The notes: generated from the letters alone by a model not told the origin. A DNA stretch of 64,000 nucleotides from DASREM01 sp035652095 (GCA_035652095.1 DASREM010000019.1:1-64000); one strand, 5' to 3'; positions 25,183-33,650 are shown, counted from the stretch's first letter. Numbers and translations: made by a program.

Positions 25183-25515
25183 ATGTTTGATGATGGGAAA
25201 AAGAGAGCCCTCGCGTTTTCGAAACTCTCAGGCAAACTGGCCGTTCTGATTGGCAGTGGCTTGGCCATTCTCAGCGGATCTCCGAAAGTTAGTGCGCTTC
25301 CGACACCACCGGAATCCGTCAATCCCACCGCTGAGAGCAATCTCGTAATGCAACAGAAGAGCCTACCGCCCAAGTTGATACTGAAGCAAACCAATTCTGG
25401 CTTCAAGATGATCGCGCAGCATGCTTCGCATTCCTCGCATTCGTCGCACGCCTCTCACGCGTCACATGCATCGCACGCCTCGCACGCTTCTCATACGTCG
25501 GGCGGCTTCGCTTGA
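25183..25515 (+). CDS. hxsA: HxsA: His-Xaa-Ser repeat peptide precursor
   Basis: A 110-residue precursor. Residues about 15-38 form a hydrophobic, signal- or membrane-like segment (KLAVLIGSGLAILSGS). A polar linker follows, and the C-terminus has nine consecutive H-x-S tripeptides from H80 to S106 (HAS, two HSS, five HAS, HTS) ending GGFA. This is the defining feature of the computationally described HXS system, where the repeat tail is the presumed substrate of two radical-SAM enzymes. ATG 25183 has GAGGA about eight bases upstream. The stop overlaps the hxsD start (TTGA). Ser and His codons vary between repeats, so the peptide pattern itself is conserved by selection. The chemical modification is not established to my knowledge. 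Confidence 0.88.
   Translation: MFDDGKKRALAFSKLSGKLAVLIGSGLAILSGSPKVSALPTPPESVNPTAESNLVMQQKSLPPKLILKQTNSGFKMIAQHASHSSHSSHASHASHASHASHASHTSGGFA
25420..25500 (+). repeat. Nine tandem 9-bp units encoding H-x-S
   Basis: Nine in-frame nonanucleotide units of the form CAY-NCN-TCN encode the HxsA repeat tail. Units differ at third codon positions, so this is not a young slippage array. Confidence 0.9.
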
Positions 25516-25964
25516 TTAACGAAGTTGAGGGTATTGAAACCAGCGTGGGTTCAGATGAAGCTCTTATATGCCTGGATCCACGGATTTATACGCGCGAAGC
25601 GATCATACGAACATGCTACGCCTATACGGATGTGGCGTATTTGCATTGCCCGGAATCTGCCGACGGTAAGCTGCATGTTCATGTCGCGTTGAAGCAGACA
25701 ACTCCAACACTTGAGAATCCCAGGCCCTCGACGCTCACAGACGTTCTCCGTGCGTTCTGCAATTCGCTGATGGATTTCGAGCTAAGAAGGCAAGTGGAAA
25801 CCGAGACGGCGCAAATTCGTCAGCTGATTCTAGCGAAGGCGTTCTCGGAATCGGGAGTGCTGGAGGACGATCCGCCCGGAAGCATCGCTGATCCGGTCGA
25901 ATCGACGCATCCGAGTTCGCTCGTCCAGATTATGGACGGGTTGCCGAAGCCTGCAAAGCAATGA
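25512..25964 (+). CDS. hxsD: HxsD: His-Xaa-Ser system accessory protein
   Basis: A 150-residue protein between hxsA and hxsB, with a conserved-looking core: ALICLDPRIYTREAIIRTCYAYTD and then YLHC and LHVHVAL, ending in an acidic tail. HxsD-type proteins are small partners always found with the two maturases. By analogy with other peptide-modifying radical-SAM systems it may bind the precursor leader. The TTG at 25512 overlaps the hxsA stop (TTGA), and the stop overlaps the hxsB ATG (ATGA), so translation is coupled across the operon. The TTG lacks a strong ribosome binding site, which fits coupling. Confidence 0.8.
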   Translation: MINEVEGIETSVGSDEALICLDPRIYTREAIIRTCYAYTDVAYLHCPESADGKLHVHVALKQTTPTLENPRPSTLTDVLRAFCNSLMDFELRRQVETETAQIRQLILAKAFSESGVLEDDPPGSIADPVESTHPSSLVQIMDGLPKPAKQ

Positions 25965-27460
25965 GTCGTACGTTCTATCCCGTCGATGCCTATGCCAGCC
26001 ACACCCCTGACTATCAGTTACTGCCCTTTCGATTTCTAAGATTGGATGAGCGAAACGAACTCCTCGTAAACGAAGCTGGAGAGTTTCTCATCTCTCCCAC
26101 TGGAACGACACGAGCGCTTGTAAGAAGACAACTTGCTCCCGGCTCGGATCTGTATTCAACATTGAAGGCGAAGCAATTTCTCACGGATTCCAACTCATCT
26201 CACCTATTGGACATACTTGCTAGTAAATATCGTACGAAGCATGCGTTTATGGAAGGCTTTACGAAGCTTCACATTTTCGTCGTGACGCTTCGATGTGATC
26301 ATTCGTGCCACTACTGTCAGGTCTCCCGTCAAACGGAAGATAAAGAGAATTACGACATGAGTTTCGACACAGCGGCCCGGTCCATCGAACTCATGATGAA
26401 ATCGCCATCGCACAACGTTACGCTCGAAATGCAGGGCGGGGAACCACTGCTCGCGTTTGATGTAATCCGTTTCATCGTTCCCCGCGCAAAGAAAAGGGCG
26501 ATGGAGTTGGGGAAGACTTTAGACCTCGTGGTGACGACGAATCTCGCGAACGCCACGGACGAGATGCTCTTTTATTTGCGCGACGAGAATGTCAAAATAT
26601 CTACGTCCCTCGATGGTCCGGCATTTATTCACAATACGAATCGTCCACGCCCAGGCAACAACAGTTACGAGCTAACGATCAGGAACATTGAGCGAGCACG
26701 CCAGATAGTTGGATGGTCCAATGTCTCGGCTCTTATGACCACGACCCAACTTTCTCTTCAGCATCCCACGGAGATCATAGACGAATACGTTGCCCAGGGA
26801 TTTCACTCCATATTCCTGCGTCCGATCAGCCCGTATGGATTCGCGCTCAAGACCAAGCGGAAGACTGGCTATCATGTTTCCGAGTTCCTGGAGTTCTATC
26901 GCAAGGGTCTTGAGCACATTATCCAACTGAACCGGAACGGCTACGATCTGGCGGAAGTATACGCGAAGATTATCCTCACGAAGATGCTGACGCCCTATGG
27001 AACAGGCTTTGTAGACCTTCAGTCTCCCGCAGGGGCGGGAGTTAGCGTGCTCGTATACAACTACGATGGCGATATCTATGCGACGGATGAATCGAGGATG
27101 CTGGCTGAAATGGGAGATCATACGTTTCGGCTCGGAAACGTTCGGACCGACACGCATAAGGACATATTTACCGGAGACGCATTCCTCAACCTAGCCGCTG
27201 CTGCCTGCAACCAGGCCCTCCCGGGCTGCTCCGATTGCGCTCTGCAAACATTCTGCGGTGCGGACCCAGTTTTTCACCATGCCACTCAGGGGAACGTGAT
27301 CGGTCACCGTCCCACGAGCGAGTTTTGTGAACGCAATACCGAAGTAATGAAACACCTTTTGGGGTTGGTCTCAGCGGGCGACCGAGAGCTCATGCGAATT
27401 TTCATGGCGTGGATTCAGAATGCCCGCGTAACGGAGATTTCGGAGATGGCACCGTCATGA
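25961..27460 (+). CDS. hxsB: HxsB: radical-SAM/SPASM maturase of the HXS system
   Basis: A 499-residue radical-SAM enzyme. The [4Fe-4S]-SAM motif C112-x3-C116-x2-C119 lies in LRCDHSCHYCQ, with the GGEP-type SAM-binding motif (MQGGEPLL) near 157-164. The C-terminal SPASM-like region has C416, C423, C426, C432 and C456 for extra clusters. A roughly 100-residue N-terminal region before the barrel resembles a precursor-binding segment. In the HXS system this enzyme is thought to install cross-links or other modifications on the HxsA repeats in the cytoplasm. The ATG overlaps the hxsD stop and the stop overlaps hxsC (ATGA in both cases). Confidence 0.9.
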   Translation: MSRTFYPVDAYASHTPDYQLLPFRFLRLDERNELLVNEAGEFLISPTGTTRALVRRQLAPGSDLYSTLKAKQFLTDSNSSHLLDILASKYRTKHAFMEGFTKLHIFVVTLRCDHSCHYCQVSRQTEDKENYDMSFDTAARSIELMMKSPSHNVTLEMQGGEPLLAFDVIRFIVPRAKKRAMELGKTLDLVVTTNLANATDEMLFYLRDENVKISTSLDGPAFIHNTNRPRPGNNSYELTIRNIERARQIVGWSNVSALMTTTQLSLQHPTEIIDEYVAQGFHSIFLRPISPYGFALKTKRKTGYHVSEFLEFYRKGLEHIIQLNRNGYDLAEVYAKIILTKMLTPYGTGFVDLQSPAGAGVSVLVYNYDGDIYATDESRMLAEMGDHTFRLGNVRTDTHKDIFTGDAFLNLAAAACNQALPGCSDCALQTFCGADPVFHHATQGNVIGHRPTSEFCERNTEVMKHLLGLVSAGDRELMRIFMAWIQNARVTEISEMAPS

Positions 27461-28602
27461 GACTTGCGACTGGTGGACGAGCCGACAATTTTCACCACCC
27501 ACTCGTTGGCAGAGTTTCGCGTGAACTCGTTCGCAAGGAGCAACGTCGAGAGAGAATTCTCGTCACTCAATCTGTACCGGATGACGTGCTTGGATATGCA
27601 GGGCTAATCACGACGCAAAAAAGTGACACTCAGGCACTGATACCTACAATTTGGGCGGCACGGGATATCGACCACCTGAGAACCGATGACATCGTGGCAG
27701 TTGAGCCCAAGAGTGGGTTCGTTCGGACCGTCTATCGCCCTGATTCAGATCACAATGTCCTGTTCGCGACCGAACGTTGCAACAGCAATTGCCTGATGTG
27801 CTCTCAACCGCCACAGGATCGTGATGACTCTGAGGCACTGACGCAAAGGAATCTAGAAGTCATCCGGTTGATTGACAAGCCGCCAAGGCGCTTGGTAATA
27901 ACCGGAGGAGAACCGACACTTCTGGGTGAGAATCTGTTCCGCATTATCGCTGCCGTACGAGATAAGTTTCCATCCACATATGTGCACATGCTCACAAATG
28001 GCCGCATTTTCGCGTGGCCACGCTTCGCCCAGCGATTCGCAAGTCTACGTCATCCGGATTTCATGCTCGGAATACCCCTTTATGCCGACGACCCTACGAT
28101 TCATGATTTCGTGGTCCAGGCAAAAGGGGCCTTCGATCAAACCGTGCTTGGTCTGCACCAGTTGGCTCGAAACGGGGTGAGAATTGAGATTCGTGTTGTT
28201 CTGCATGCTCTTACGATCCCCCGGTTAGAGCGTTTGGCGGAATATATCTACCGGAACCTCACGTTTGCCGAGCACATCGCCCTGATGGGCCTTGAACATA
28301 TCGGATACGCACCGCGAAACATGGACAAGCTCTGGATTGATCCTTTTGATTATCAGGACCAGCTTGAGTCAGCAGTGGAATTCCTTTCCACACGACAGAT
28401 GAACGTGTCGATCTACAATCATCAGCTTTGCGTGCTCCGGAAATCGCTTTGGAAATTCGCTCGCAAGTCGATTTCAGATTGGAAGAATATCTATTTAGAC
28501 GAATGCCAAACATGCGGGGTTCGAGAGCAGTGTGGAGGCTTCTTCCAATGGGCGACGAAACTGCACAGCAAACACATCCACCCGGCTTTGCGCGGCGTTT
28601 GA
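27457..28602 (+). CDS. hxsC: HxsC: second radical-SAM enzyme of the HXS system
   Basis: A 381-residue radical-SAM protein. C108-x3-C112-x2-C115 (ERCNSNCLMCSQ) and the GGEPTLLGE motif are clear. The C-terminal segment DECQTCGVREQCGGFF has extra cysteines like a short SPASM or twitch domain. ATG 27457 overlaps the hxsB stop by four bases; the frame is open 48 bases further upstream but inside hxsB. HxsB and HxsC occur together, suggesting two steps on one precursor or a two-enzyme complex. No exporter or protease gene follows directly. Confidence 0.9.
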   Translation: MRLATGGRADNFHHPLVGRVSRELVRKEQRRERILVTQSVPDDVLGYAGLITTQKSDTQALIPTIWAARDIDHLRTDDIVAVEPKSGFVRTVYRPDSDHNVLFATERCNSNCLMCSQPPQDRDDSEALTQRNLEVIRLIDKPPRRLVITGGEPTLLGENLFRIIAAVRDKFPSTYVHMLTNGRIFAWPRFAQRFASLRHPDFMLGIPLYADDPTIHDFVVQAKGAFDQTVLGLHQLARNGVRIEIRVVLHALTIPRLERLAEYIYRNLTFAEHIALMGLEHIGYAPRNMDKLWIDPFDYQDQLESAVEFLSTRQMNVSIYNHQLCVLRKSLWKFARKSISDWKNIYLDECQTCGVREQCGGFFQWATKLHSKHIHPALRGV

Positions 28603-28768
28603 CCAAGTGGCTTGCCTTCGACCTCCGCAAACTCCCGAAATCGTGCGCAGGCTCAAAGAAAGCTTCCTCACCCTCGTGCGCTTCAACTCACTCATGCTTA
28701 GACGCTTGTCAAACAGTCGATTGGTTCATCTAGCACTACCGCAATCGCAGAATGGTTCGGTAGGACGA

Positions 28769-29362
28769 ATGCAGGAGTACCCAATCAATCGACTTGTCGC
28801 TATCGTTTGCCTGCTTCTCGGTTCTGCAAATGCGCAAAATAAGAACTGCAACTTTGAGCCGGACTGGAGACCGACGCGCGTTTACGAACGTCATATTCTT
28901 GTGCAGAGGGTTCAGGGCAGTTTAGGTCTTGTGACAGTTGTGCCAAACACGTCCAGCCCACGCGACGCTGATGCAATGACCTATGAACTTCAGATCAATA
29001 CGCGTGACTGTTCTTACTGGGGGCGTGGTTGTTCGCAATGGACACCGAAGGCGGATCAAACCTATGATGCTGAGATCGTCGAACAGCCGAGACACCTTAA
29101 CCCCTGCGTTTCACATGAAGAGTTGGCTCCGACACGGGTGATTTGTATAGAGGATCATAAAGGGTGCTACACAGCCGCGAAGCCGGTGCAGTTGTGCGCA
29201 GGAGGAAACGGGTGCCGCAATTGTGAACCGTGTCTGACCGACAGGAATGGAAAGACTGCTCCGACCCCAACCTACCAGGTTCGAGGTGGGATAGCTTGGT
29301 GCGAAGATTGGTGGTTGGAGAGCGGTGAGTGGAGAGACTTTGTTCACGAATGCCCGCCCTAG
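28769..29362 (+). CDS. Secreted cysteine-rich hypothetical protein downstream of hxsC
   Basis: About 197 residues. A signal peptide (LVAIVCLLLGSANAQ) is followed by an extracytoplasmic region with roughly a dozen cysteines (RDCSYWGRGCSQW, GCRNCEPCL, WCEDWW), implying disulphides. I recognise no family. ATG 28769 is preceded closely by TAGGA. The frame stays open back to 28532, overlapping hxsC, but that part lacks a start with a ribosome binding site. It lies 166 bases after hxsC on the same strand and could be part of the same transcript. Whether it acts with the HXS peptide is open. Confidence 0.65.
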   Translation: MQEYPINRLVAIVCLLLGSANAQNKNCNFEPDWRPTRVYERHILVQRVQGSLGLVTVVPNTSSPRDADAMTYELQINTRDCSYWGRGCSQWTPKADQTYDAEIVEQPRHLNPCVSHEELAPTRVICIEDHKGCYTAAKPVQLCAGGNGCRNCEPCLTDRNGKTAPTPTYQVRGGIAWCEDWWLESGEWRDFVHECPP

Positions 29363-29429
29363 TCATTCCATCCGGCCCAGCGAGCAAAATGCTCGCGCTG
29401 ATCTCACGCTAGCCCAAACCGCAAGGCCA

Positions 29430-29640
29430 GGGGAGCGATGGCAATCTTAACGGCACGCCACTCTGATGGGAGGAGCGCACGGCTCGGCAGCTTCTTCCAA
29501 GACCTCTCTTGGTGGCGTGTTTCAGACCCGGTATGGCTTCTGCTCTGTGCAGAATTGCGCGGAGGGTCCGGCCTTGATCGAGCAAATCTCGCAGGGCAAT
29601 GATGGCAACTTTTATGGCACGACCTCGGCCCGAGGAACGA
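29430..29640 (+). pseudogene. Decayed fragment of a GloVer-repeat gene
   Basis: Translated pieces match the GloVer tandem-repeat pattern seen intact in the gene at 30657. SDGNLNGTP (from 29434) and, in another frame, GGAHGS, then YGFCSVQNCAEG and NDGNFYGTT (to about 29630). A frameshift near 29460 and stop codons break it. It is a relic of a larger gene, perhaps left by recombination on the element. The rest of 29363-29857 has no supported gene. Confidence 0.65.
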
Positions 29641-29857
29641 TGGCACACTGTTTCAGTCGATGGCGAACCAGCAAGTCTGTGACACAGCCTCGCTCCTTGG
29701 CCTGCGCTCCGCTTGGCCGGTCGCTCGTCGCGAGCAACAACGTGCTCGCATCTCGCTCCCTAGGATGCTCCTCTCTGATCAAACTCTTACCCAAGGAGGT
29801 GACGACAATCACTGAATCGGTAAGCGGGCTGTGTTAATTCATTCCGAAGAGAATTCT

Positions 29858-30331
29858 ATGCGCTCGTGTCTCCTGATTATTGTTGCCATTTCTTCACTGA
29901 TCGGGGCAGGGCATTCGCAAAGTTCGCAGAGCAACGAACTGAATTCCCAGCCACCCTCCATACAGGAAGTGATGAAGGGGGAAGCGGACAAATGGGCAAA
30001 GGTCGCCGCAAGAAAACCTGAGGTACAACTTAAATCTGTCGACGTGGAAAAAATTAAAGGTCTGCTGGTAGGCAGAATGTCGAATCGCGACTGGCTCATC
30101 AACGGCGATGAGACAGCACATCAGATCAGCTTCAGTAAGAACCTTGGAGATCAAGCGAAGTCCAAGTTGATACGGGTTCAGTTCGCGCTCTCTCCCGACA
30201 CCGAAACACGGTGTACATCGGTGATCTTCACGCTGATGGGAAGCAAGGAGGAGTTTTCTCAAACGGAGGCGGTTCGCGTAAAAGGCGAAATATTTGCCGT
30301 CCTCGACGAGATCACTGCAAAAACGCCCTGA
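29858..30331 (+). CDS. Small secreted hypothetical protein
   Basis: A 157-residue protein with an N-terminal signal peptide (LLIIVAISSLIGAGHSQ). The mature part is rich in Lys and Glu and predicted mixed alpha/beta (VQFALSPDTETRCTSVIFTLMG). I recognise no domain. ATG 29858 with GAAGAG about nine bases upstream is preferred over an in-frame GTG start at 29831. Flanked by the GloVer relic and the intact GloVer gene on the same strand. Confidence 0.6.
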   Translation: MRSCLLIIVAISSLIGAGHSQSSQSNELNSQPPSIQEVMKGEADKWAKVAARKPEVQLKSVDVEKIKGLLVGRMSNRDWLINGDETAHQISFSKNLGDQAKSKLIRVQFALSPDTETRCTSVIFTLMGSKEEFSQTEAVRVKGEIFAVLDEITAKTP

Positions 30332-30656
30332 GACTTAATTGATCTGAGACACTCTCCAGGAACTCCGTCCACGAAACCTGCGCGCGTTTTTAGGCTGATG
30401 CAGCGTGCCGCTGGCGCGGCAAGTCGCTGCGGCAACGAAGACGCTTGACAGCTGGTGGAAAGAAGTCATAGAGTCCGTCGCTAAGCCAGATCTCTAAGAT
30501 CCTCCCCTCTTTCGCGATCTCGGCTAAGTTCAGAAGGCACCCTGTTCTCCTGCAGCGATTTTCTGGGCGCTCAAGATTTACGCTACTCTGCGTATTCGAA
30601 AAAGGAGTAGGCGGAAGCATAACCGCAGTCGCTGAGCGGTTAAAAGGAGTCACCAT
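30332..30656. other. Leader region upstream of the GloVer gene
   Basis: No gene is supported in these 325 bases. A TTGACA near 30435 with ATAGAG after 17 bases is a possible but weak promoter. The segment just before the next gene carries a good ribosome binding site (AGGAG, eight bases before ATG). Confidence 0.35.
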
Positions 30657-31841
30657 ATGCTGAGGATTAAACGTTCTCGGGTCGTGCGGTTCTTGGCTGT
30701 GATGCTGGTCGTAGTGACGATTGGCGTCGTACTGGTTGTCACGAGCGTGAGCCGCGCAGAAGGGCAGCAAACCAAAACGAACTTCCGGTCCCTGTACTCG
30801 TTTACAGGCAACGCTGATGGAGGCGCGCCGTGGGGAAGCTTGATCAAAGATTCTTTCGGCAACCTGTATGGGACAACGTATTACGGTGGGGCATACTACG
30901 AGGGGACCGTTTTCAAACTGGACGTGACCGGCCTCGAAACGGTTCTCTACTCGTTTACGGGTGGTCAGGACGGCGGAAAACCGCACGCAAACCTGATTGG
31001 AGATGCCGAGGGTAACCTCTACGGGACGACTTATTATGGAGGCACGGCTGAGGCCGGAACTGTTTTTAAATTGGATTCAGTGGGCATAGAGACGGTCCTG
31101 CATTCGTTTCATGTCTTGGATGGGAGCTATCCTGCTGGAGGCTTGCTCCGAGATCAAGCGGGGGATCTGTATGGGACGACTGTTGGCGGTGGCGTCTTTG
31201 ATGTGGGAACTGTGTTCAAGTTGGACCCAACGGGAAAACTGACCCATCTCCATAACTTCACGGGCAGCACTGATGGAGCAAACCCCCAGGCCAGGTTAAT
31301 CCGCGATGCTTCGGGAAATCTCTGGGGCACCACCTATGTCGGAGGGGCTGCCCAAGCCGGGACAATTTTTAAATTAGACGCTTCAGGCAATGGGGCTGTG
31401 GTGTATTCATTCAGCCAGTCGAGCGGAGCCAACCCTTATGCTGGCCTTGTGCGAGATCCTAACGGTAACCTCTACGGAACTACGTCGTTCGGAGGCAGTT
31501 TCGGATTTGGGACGGTCTTCAAACTGGATGCTGCTGGGAACGAAACTGTCCTGTACTCATTTGCGGGTAGTGCAGACGGAGCACAACCCTTGGGCAGTCT
31601 GATTCTGGATGGCACGGGAGCCCTTTATGGTACGACTCAACTCGGGGGCACCTACAGCCTAGGAACAGTATTCAAGGTGGACTCCGTCGGCAACCACACA
31701 ATATTGCATTCATTCAACGGCACCGACGGCGCGAATCCGGTTGCAGGTTTGGTACGCGGCAACTCTGGCAGTCTGTACGGAACAACCCTGCAGGGCGGGT
31801 CATACGGGTACGGAACCGTTTTTGAGATTACTCCGTTCTAG
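30657..31841 (+). CDS. GloVer tandem-repeat exported protein
   Basis: A 394-residue protein. An N-terminal signal-like helix (FLAVMLVVVTIGVVLVVTSV) is followed by seven or more copies of a roughly 50-residue beta repeat. The signature is NLYGTTYYGG with GTVFKLD and a preceding LYSFTG, the GloVer (Gloeobacter/Verrucomicrobia) repeat. Such proteins are surface or secreted beta-propeller-like structures of unknown ligand. ATG 30657 has AGGAG eight bases upstream. No C-terminal sorting domain is apparent. A decayed relative lies about 1 kb upstream. Confidence 0.88.
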   Translation: MLRIKRSRVVRFLAVMLVVVTIGVVLVVTSVSRAEGQQTKTNFRSLYSFTGNADGGAPWGSLIKDSFGNLYGTTYYGGAYYEGTVFKLDVTGLETVLYSFTGGQDGGKPHANLIGDAEGNLYGTTYYGGTAEAGTVFKLDSVGIETVLHSFHVLDGSYPAGGLLRDQAGDLYGTTVGGGVFDVGTVFKLDPTGKLTHLHNFTGSTDGANPQARLIRDASGNLWGTTYVGGAAQAGTIFKLDASGNGAVVYSFSQSSGANPYAGLVRDPNGNLYGTTSFGGSFGFGTVFKLDAAGNETVLYSFAGSADGAQPLGSLILDGTGALYGTTQLGGTYSLGTVFKVDSVGNHTILHSFNGTDGANPVAGLVRGNSGSLYGTTLQGGSYGYGTVFEITPF

Positions 31842-31945
31842 ACCACTGCATTCGGAGCGGCGGCCCCAGGCTTTCGGCCTGTTGTTTCTGGGCCTGTTGG
31901 CACGGAACGAGCGCGACCAGAACGGGCCGGAGGAGAGCCAGTTTG

Positions 31946-32026
31946 TGACAGATGTGACAGTTACTTCTGAAATAGCCGTTACGCGCGCGCGAACGGTCTA
32001 TATGTGGCGACCTGTCATATCTGTCA
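31946..32026. repeat. 15-bp inverted repeats between GloVer and primase genes
   Basis: TGACAGATGTGACAG at 31946-31960 and its inverted copy at 32012-32026 differ by one base, with 51 bases between. The right arm includes the primase stop codon. An 11-base match to the left arm (TGTGACAGATG, 31944-31954) recurs at 33453-33463 in the HTH gene. It could be an iteron-type origin or a protein-binding site; there is no T tract for a terminator. Confidence 0.5.
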
Positions 32027-33406
32027 TACGGGAACCGTGAAAATACCCTTAAACCCGCGCTCGCTGGTTGAACGCTTCCGCTCAAACCCCTTCGCATCCA
32101 AGTTCTGGGACAGTCTCTTGCTCGATCCGGCCTGCTCTCCGTTTCGCTCGCACCACTGTTTCCACGACGCGAAAAGGTCCGACTGGGACGTGAAGAACTG
32201 GCTTCCCAAAGTGCAACATTCCTCGATCCAACGCGCCAACGCATCTTCGCCTTCGAGGTATTCAACCGTCGCATTCTTCACAATGGGTGGAGGATTCAGA
32301 CCCTCTCTCTGCCATGCCAGGCATCCTTCAATCATCCAACTCAAGATACCTGCCCACTCCGAACGCAGCTTCTCGGCGAGTTCGGGGTCCCGCTCCTCGG
32401 GCGGAATCGTGACAATGAATGGCAACAGGTATAGGCGTCTGCGGATCGCCTCATCAACTGTGCGTATGCAAGGTTTGTGATTGCCGGAGATAATCAGCTT
32501 GAATTGGGGAACGAAATCGAAGTAGTCCTGACGCATGAATCGGGCCGAGATCTTGTCGCCCCCGGTGAGCGTCTTCAGCCTGCTCTCCGCCCAGCGCCTT
32601 CCATCTTCGGTCTCTGACGCAGTCACCAGTCGTGCCCCGTGCAGCCCGGCCACGTCGGTCGGGTGGTGTTCTGTTCCAGACGCCATGAATGTCTCAATAG
32701 GTGCGGTTCTGGCGTAGTCTCCCATCACTCCCGAGAGGGTGCTCGTAAATACCGATTTTCCATTGGCCCCACTGCCCCAGGCAAAGAACAGTGCGTGATC
32801 GCGTGTCACGCCAGTCAGGGCACAGCCGCACATCCGCTGCACGAACCGTTGCAATTCCATATCGCCGCCCAATACTCGTGCCAAAAATGCATCCCATTGC
32901 GGGCATCCTGCGTTCGGGCCAACAGCTGTTTCCTTGGTGCAGTAATCCCCGCGTGCTGCGGGGCGAAGAAGGCCGGTACGCAAATCAACGATTCCAACAG
33001 GGGTGTTCAAGATCCAAGGATCTGAGTCCCATTGACTCGCAGCCATGGCGTGACGGCGGTCTGCCCGCGCCAGACGTTCAACAGCAGCGATGGTTGCAGC
33101 GCTGGCTACTCGGTGTGCCAGGTGCTCTGAAGTGCAGGAAGAACTTGCTCTGCGACAGATGGCACGTGCGAGGTCATAAACATGATGGGTTTCATCCCGC
33201 TTCCATCGTGTGCCGGTCCAACAGCTCCATCGTGCCCAGGTTGCGGTATACCGTAGATCGGCACCGTGCAACTCGCTGAATCGCAGAGCGAGGGTATCGT
33301 CCGCGAATTGCCTGCCCAGGGAATTGCTGTGAGGCGGGGGCTGACTGCGGGTGCCTTTTCGTTTGCCAGCCAGATTAGAATTAGCGACGGGCGGTTGCGT
33401 TTGCAC
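32024..33406 (-). CDS. P4-type phage/plasmid primase-helicase
   Basis: About 460 residues. The N-terminal half includes a D5-type segment (WILNTPVGIVDLRTG, then CPQWDAFLARVLGGD). It is followed by a superfamily-3 helicase core with Walker A GSGANGKS, Walker B-like ARLVTASETEDG and sensor LIISGNHKP, ending in a winged-helix-like tail. This is the C-terminal half of P4 alpha-like proteins, which start replication of satellite phages and integrated plasmids. A zinc-binding primase domain is not evident. GTG 33406 is chosen because GGGAGG lies seven bases before it. It overlaps the HTH gene by 26 bases. Confidence 0.85.
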   Translation of the reverse strand: MQTQPPVANSNLAGKRKGTRSQPPPHSNSLGRQFADDTLALRFSELHGADLRYTATWARWSCWTGTRWKRDETHHVYDLARAICRRASSSCTSEHLAHRVASAATIAAVERLARADRRHAMAASQWDSDPWILNTPVGIVDLRTGLLRPAARGDYCTKETAVGPNAGCPQWDAFLARVLGGDMELQRFVQRMCGCALTGVTRDHALFFAWGSGANGKSVFTSTLSGVMGDYARTAPIETFMASGTEHHPTDVAGLHGARLVTASETEDGRRWAESRLKTLTGGDKISARFMRQDYFDFVPQFKLIISGNHKPCIRTVDEAIRRRLYLLPFIVTIPPEERDPELAEKLRSEWAGILSWMIEGCLAWQREGLNPPPIVKNATVEYLEGEDALARWIEECCTLGSQFFTSQSDLFASWKQWCERNGEQAGSSKRLSQNLDAKGFERKRSTSERGFKGIFTVPV

Positions 33407-33650
33407 TACGCACCTCCCGTCGAGCTGCCGATTCCCGGTCGACAGCTTTCGCTGTGACAGATGAGTTCTGCTGGAGGAATTTTTCCAGTTGCCGAACGTC
33501 GTACCGTATACATGCCTCACAGCGCGTGAATGCTGGGCCGCGATTCTCGCGCCGCCATCGTCGCAGTGCGGCGACTGATACGGCGAGCATTCGTGCAGCC
33601 TCCCGTTCGTTGACTAGCTGGATATTCTGTAGCTCTGGGGATTGCAGCAT
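33381..33650 (-). CDS. AlpA/MerR-like helix-turn-helix regulator
   Basis: An 89-residue protein with a winged helix-turn-helix of the excisionase/AlpA type (LVNEREAARMLAVSVAALRRWRRE...GPAFTRCEACIRYDVRQLEKFL). Such proteins on integrated elements control excision or replication genes. ATG 33650 has GGAAGG six bases upstream. It is directly upstream of and overlaps the primase gene, so it probably controls or is coexpressed with replication. Confidence 0.8.
   Translation of the reverse strand: MLQSPELQNIQLVNEREAARMLAVSVAALRRWRRENRGPAFTRCEACIRYDVRQLEKFLQQNSSVTAKAVDRESAARREVRSANATARR

Noticed and set aside
25420..25500. Short regular repeats considered as a CRISPR-like or microsatellite array
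   Set aside because: Units of nine bases are in frame, lack spacers, vary at third codon positions and encode the H-x-S tail of HxsA.
31842..32023. Bidirectional terminator between the GloVer and primase genes
   Set aside because: The inverted arms are 51 bases apart and no T run follows on either side, so a binding site or origin is a better reading.
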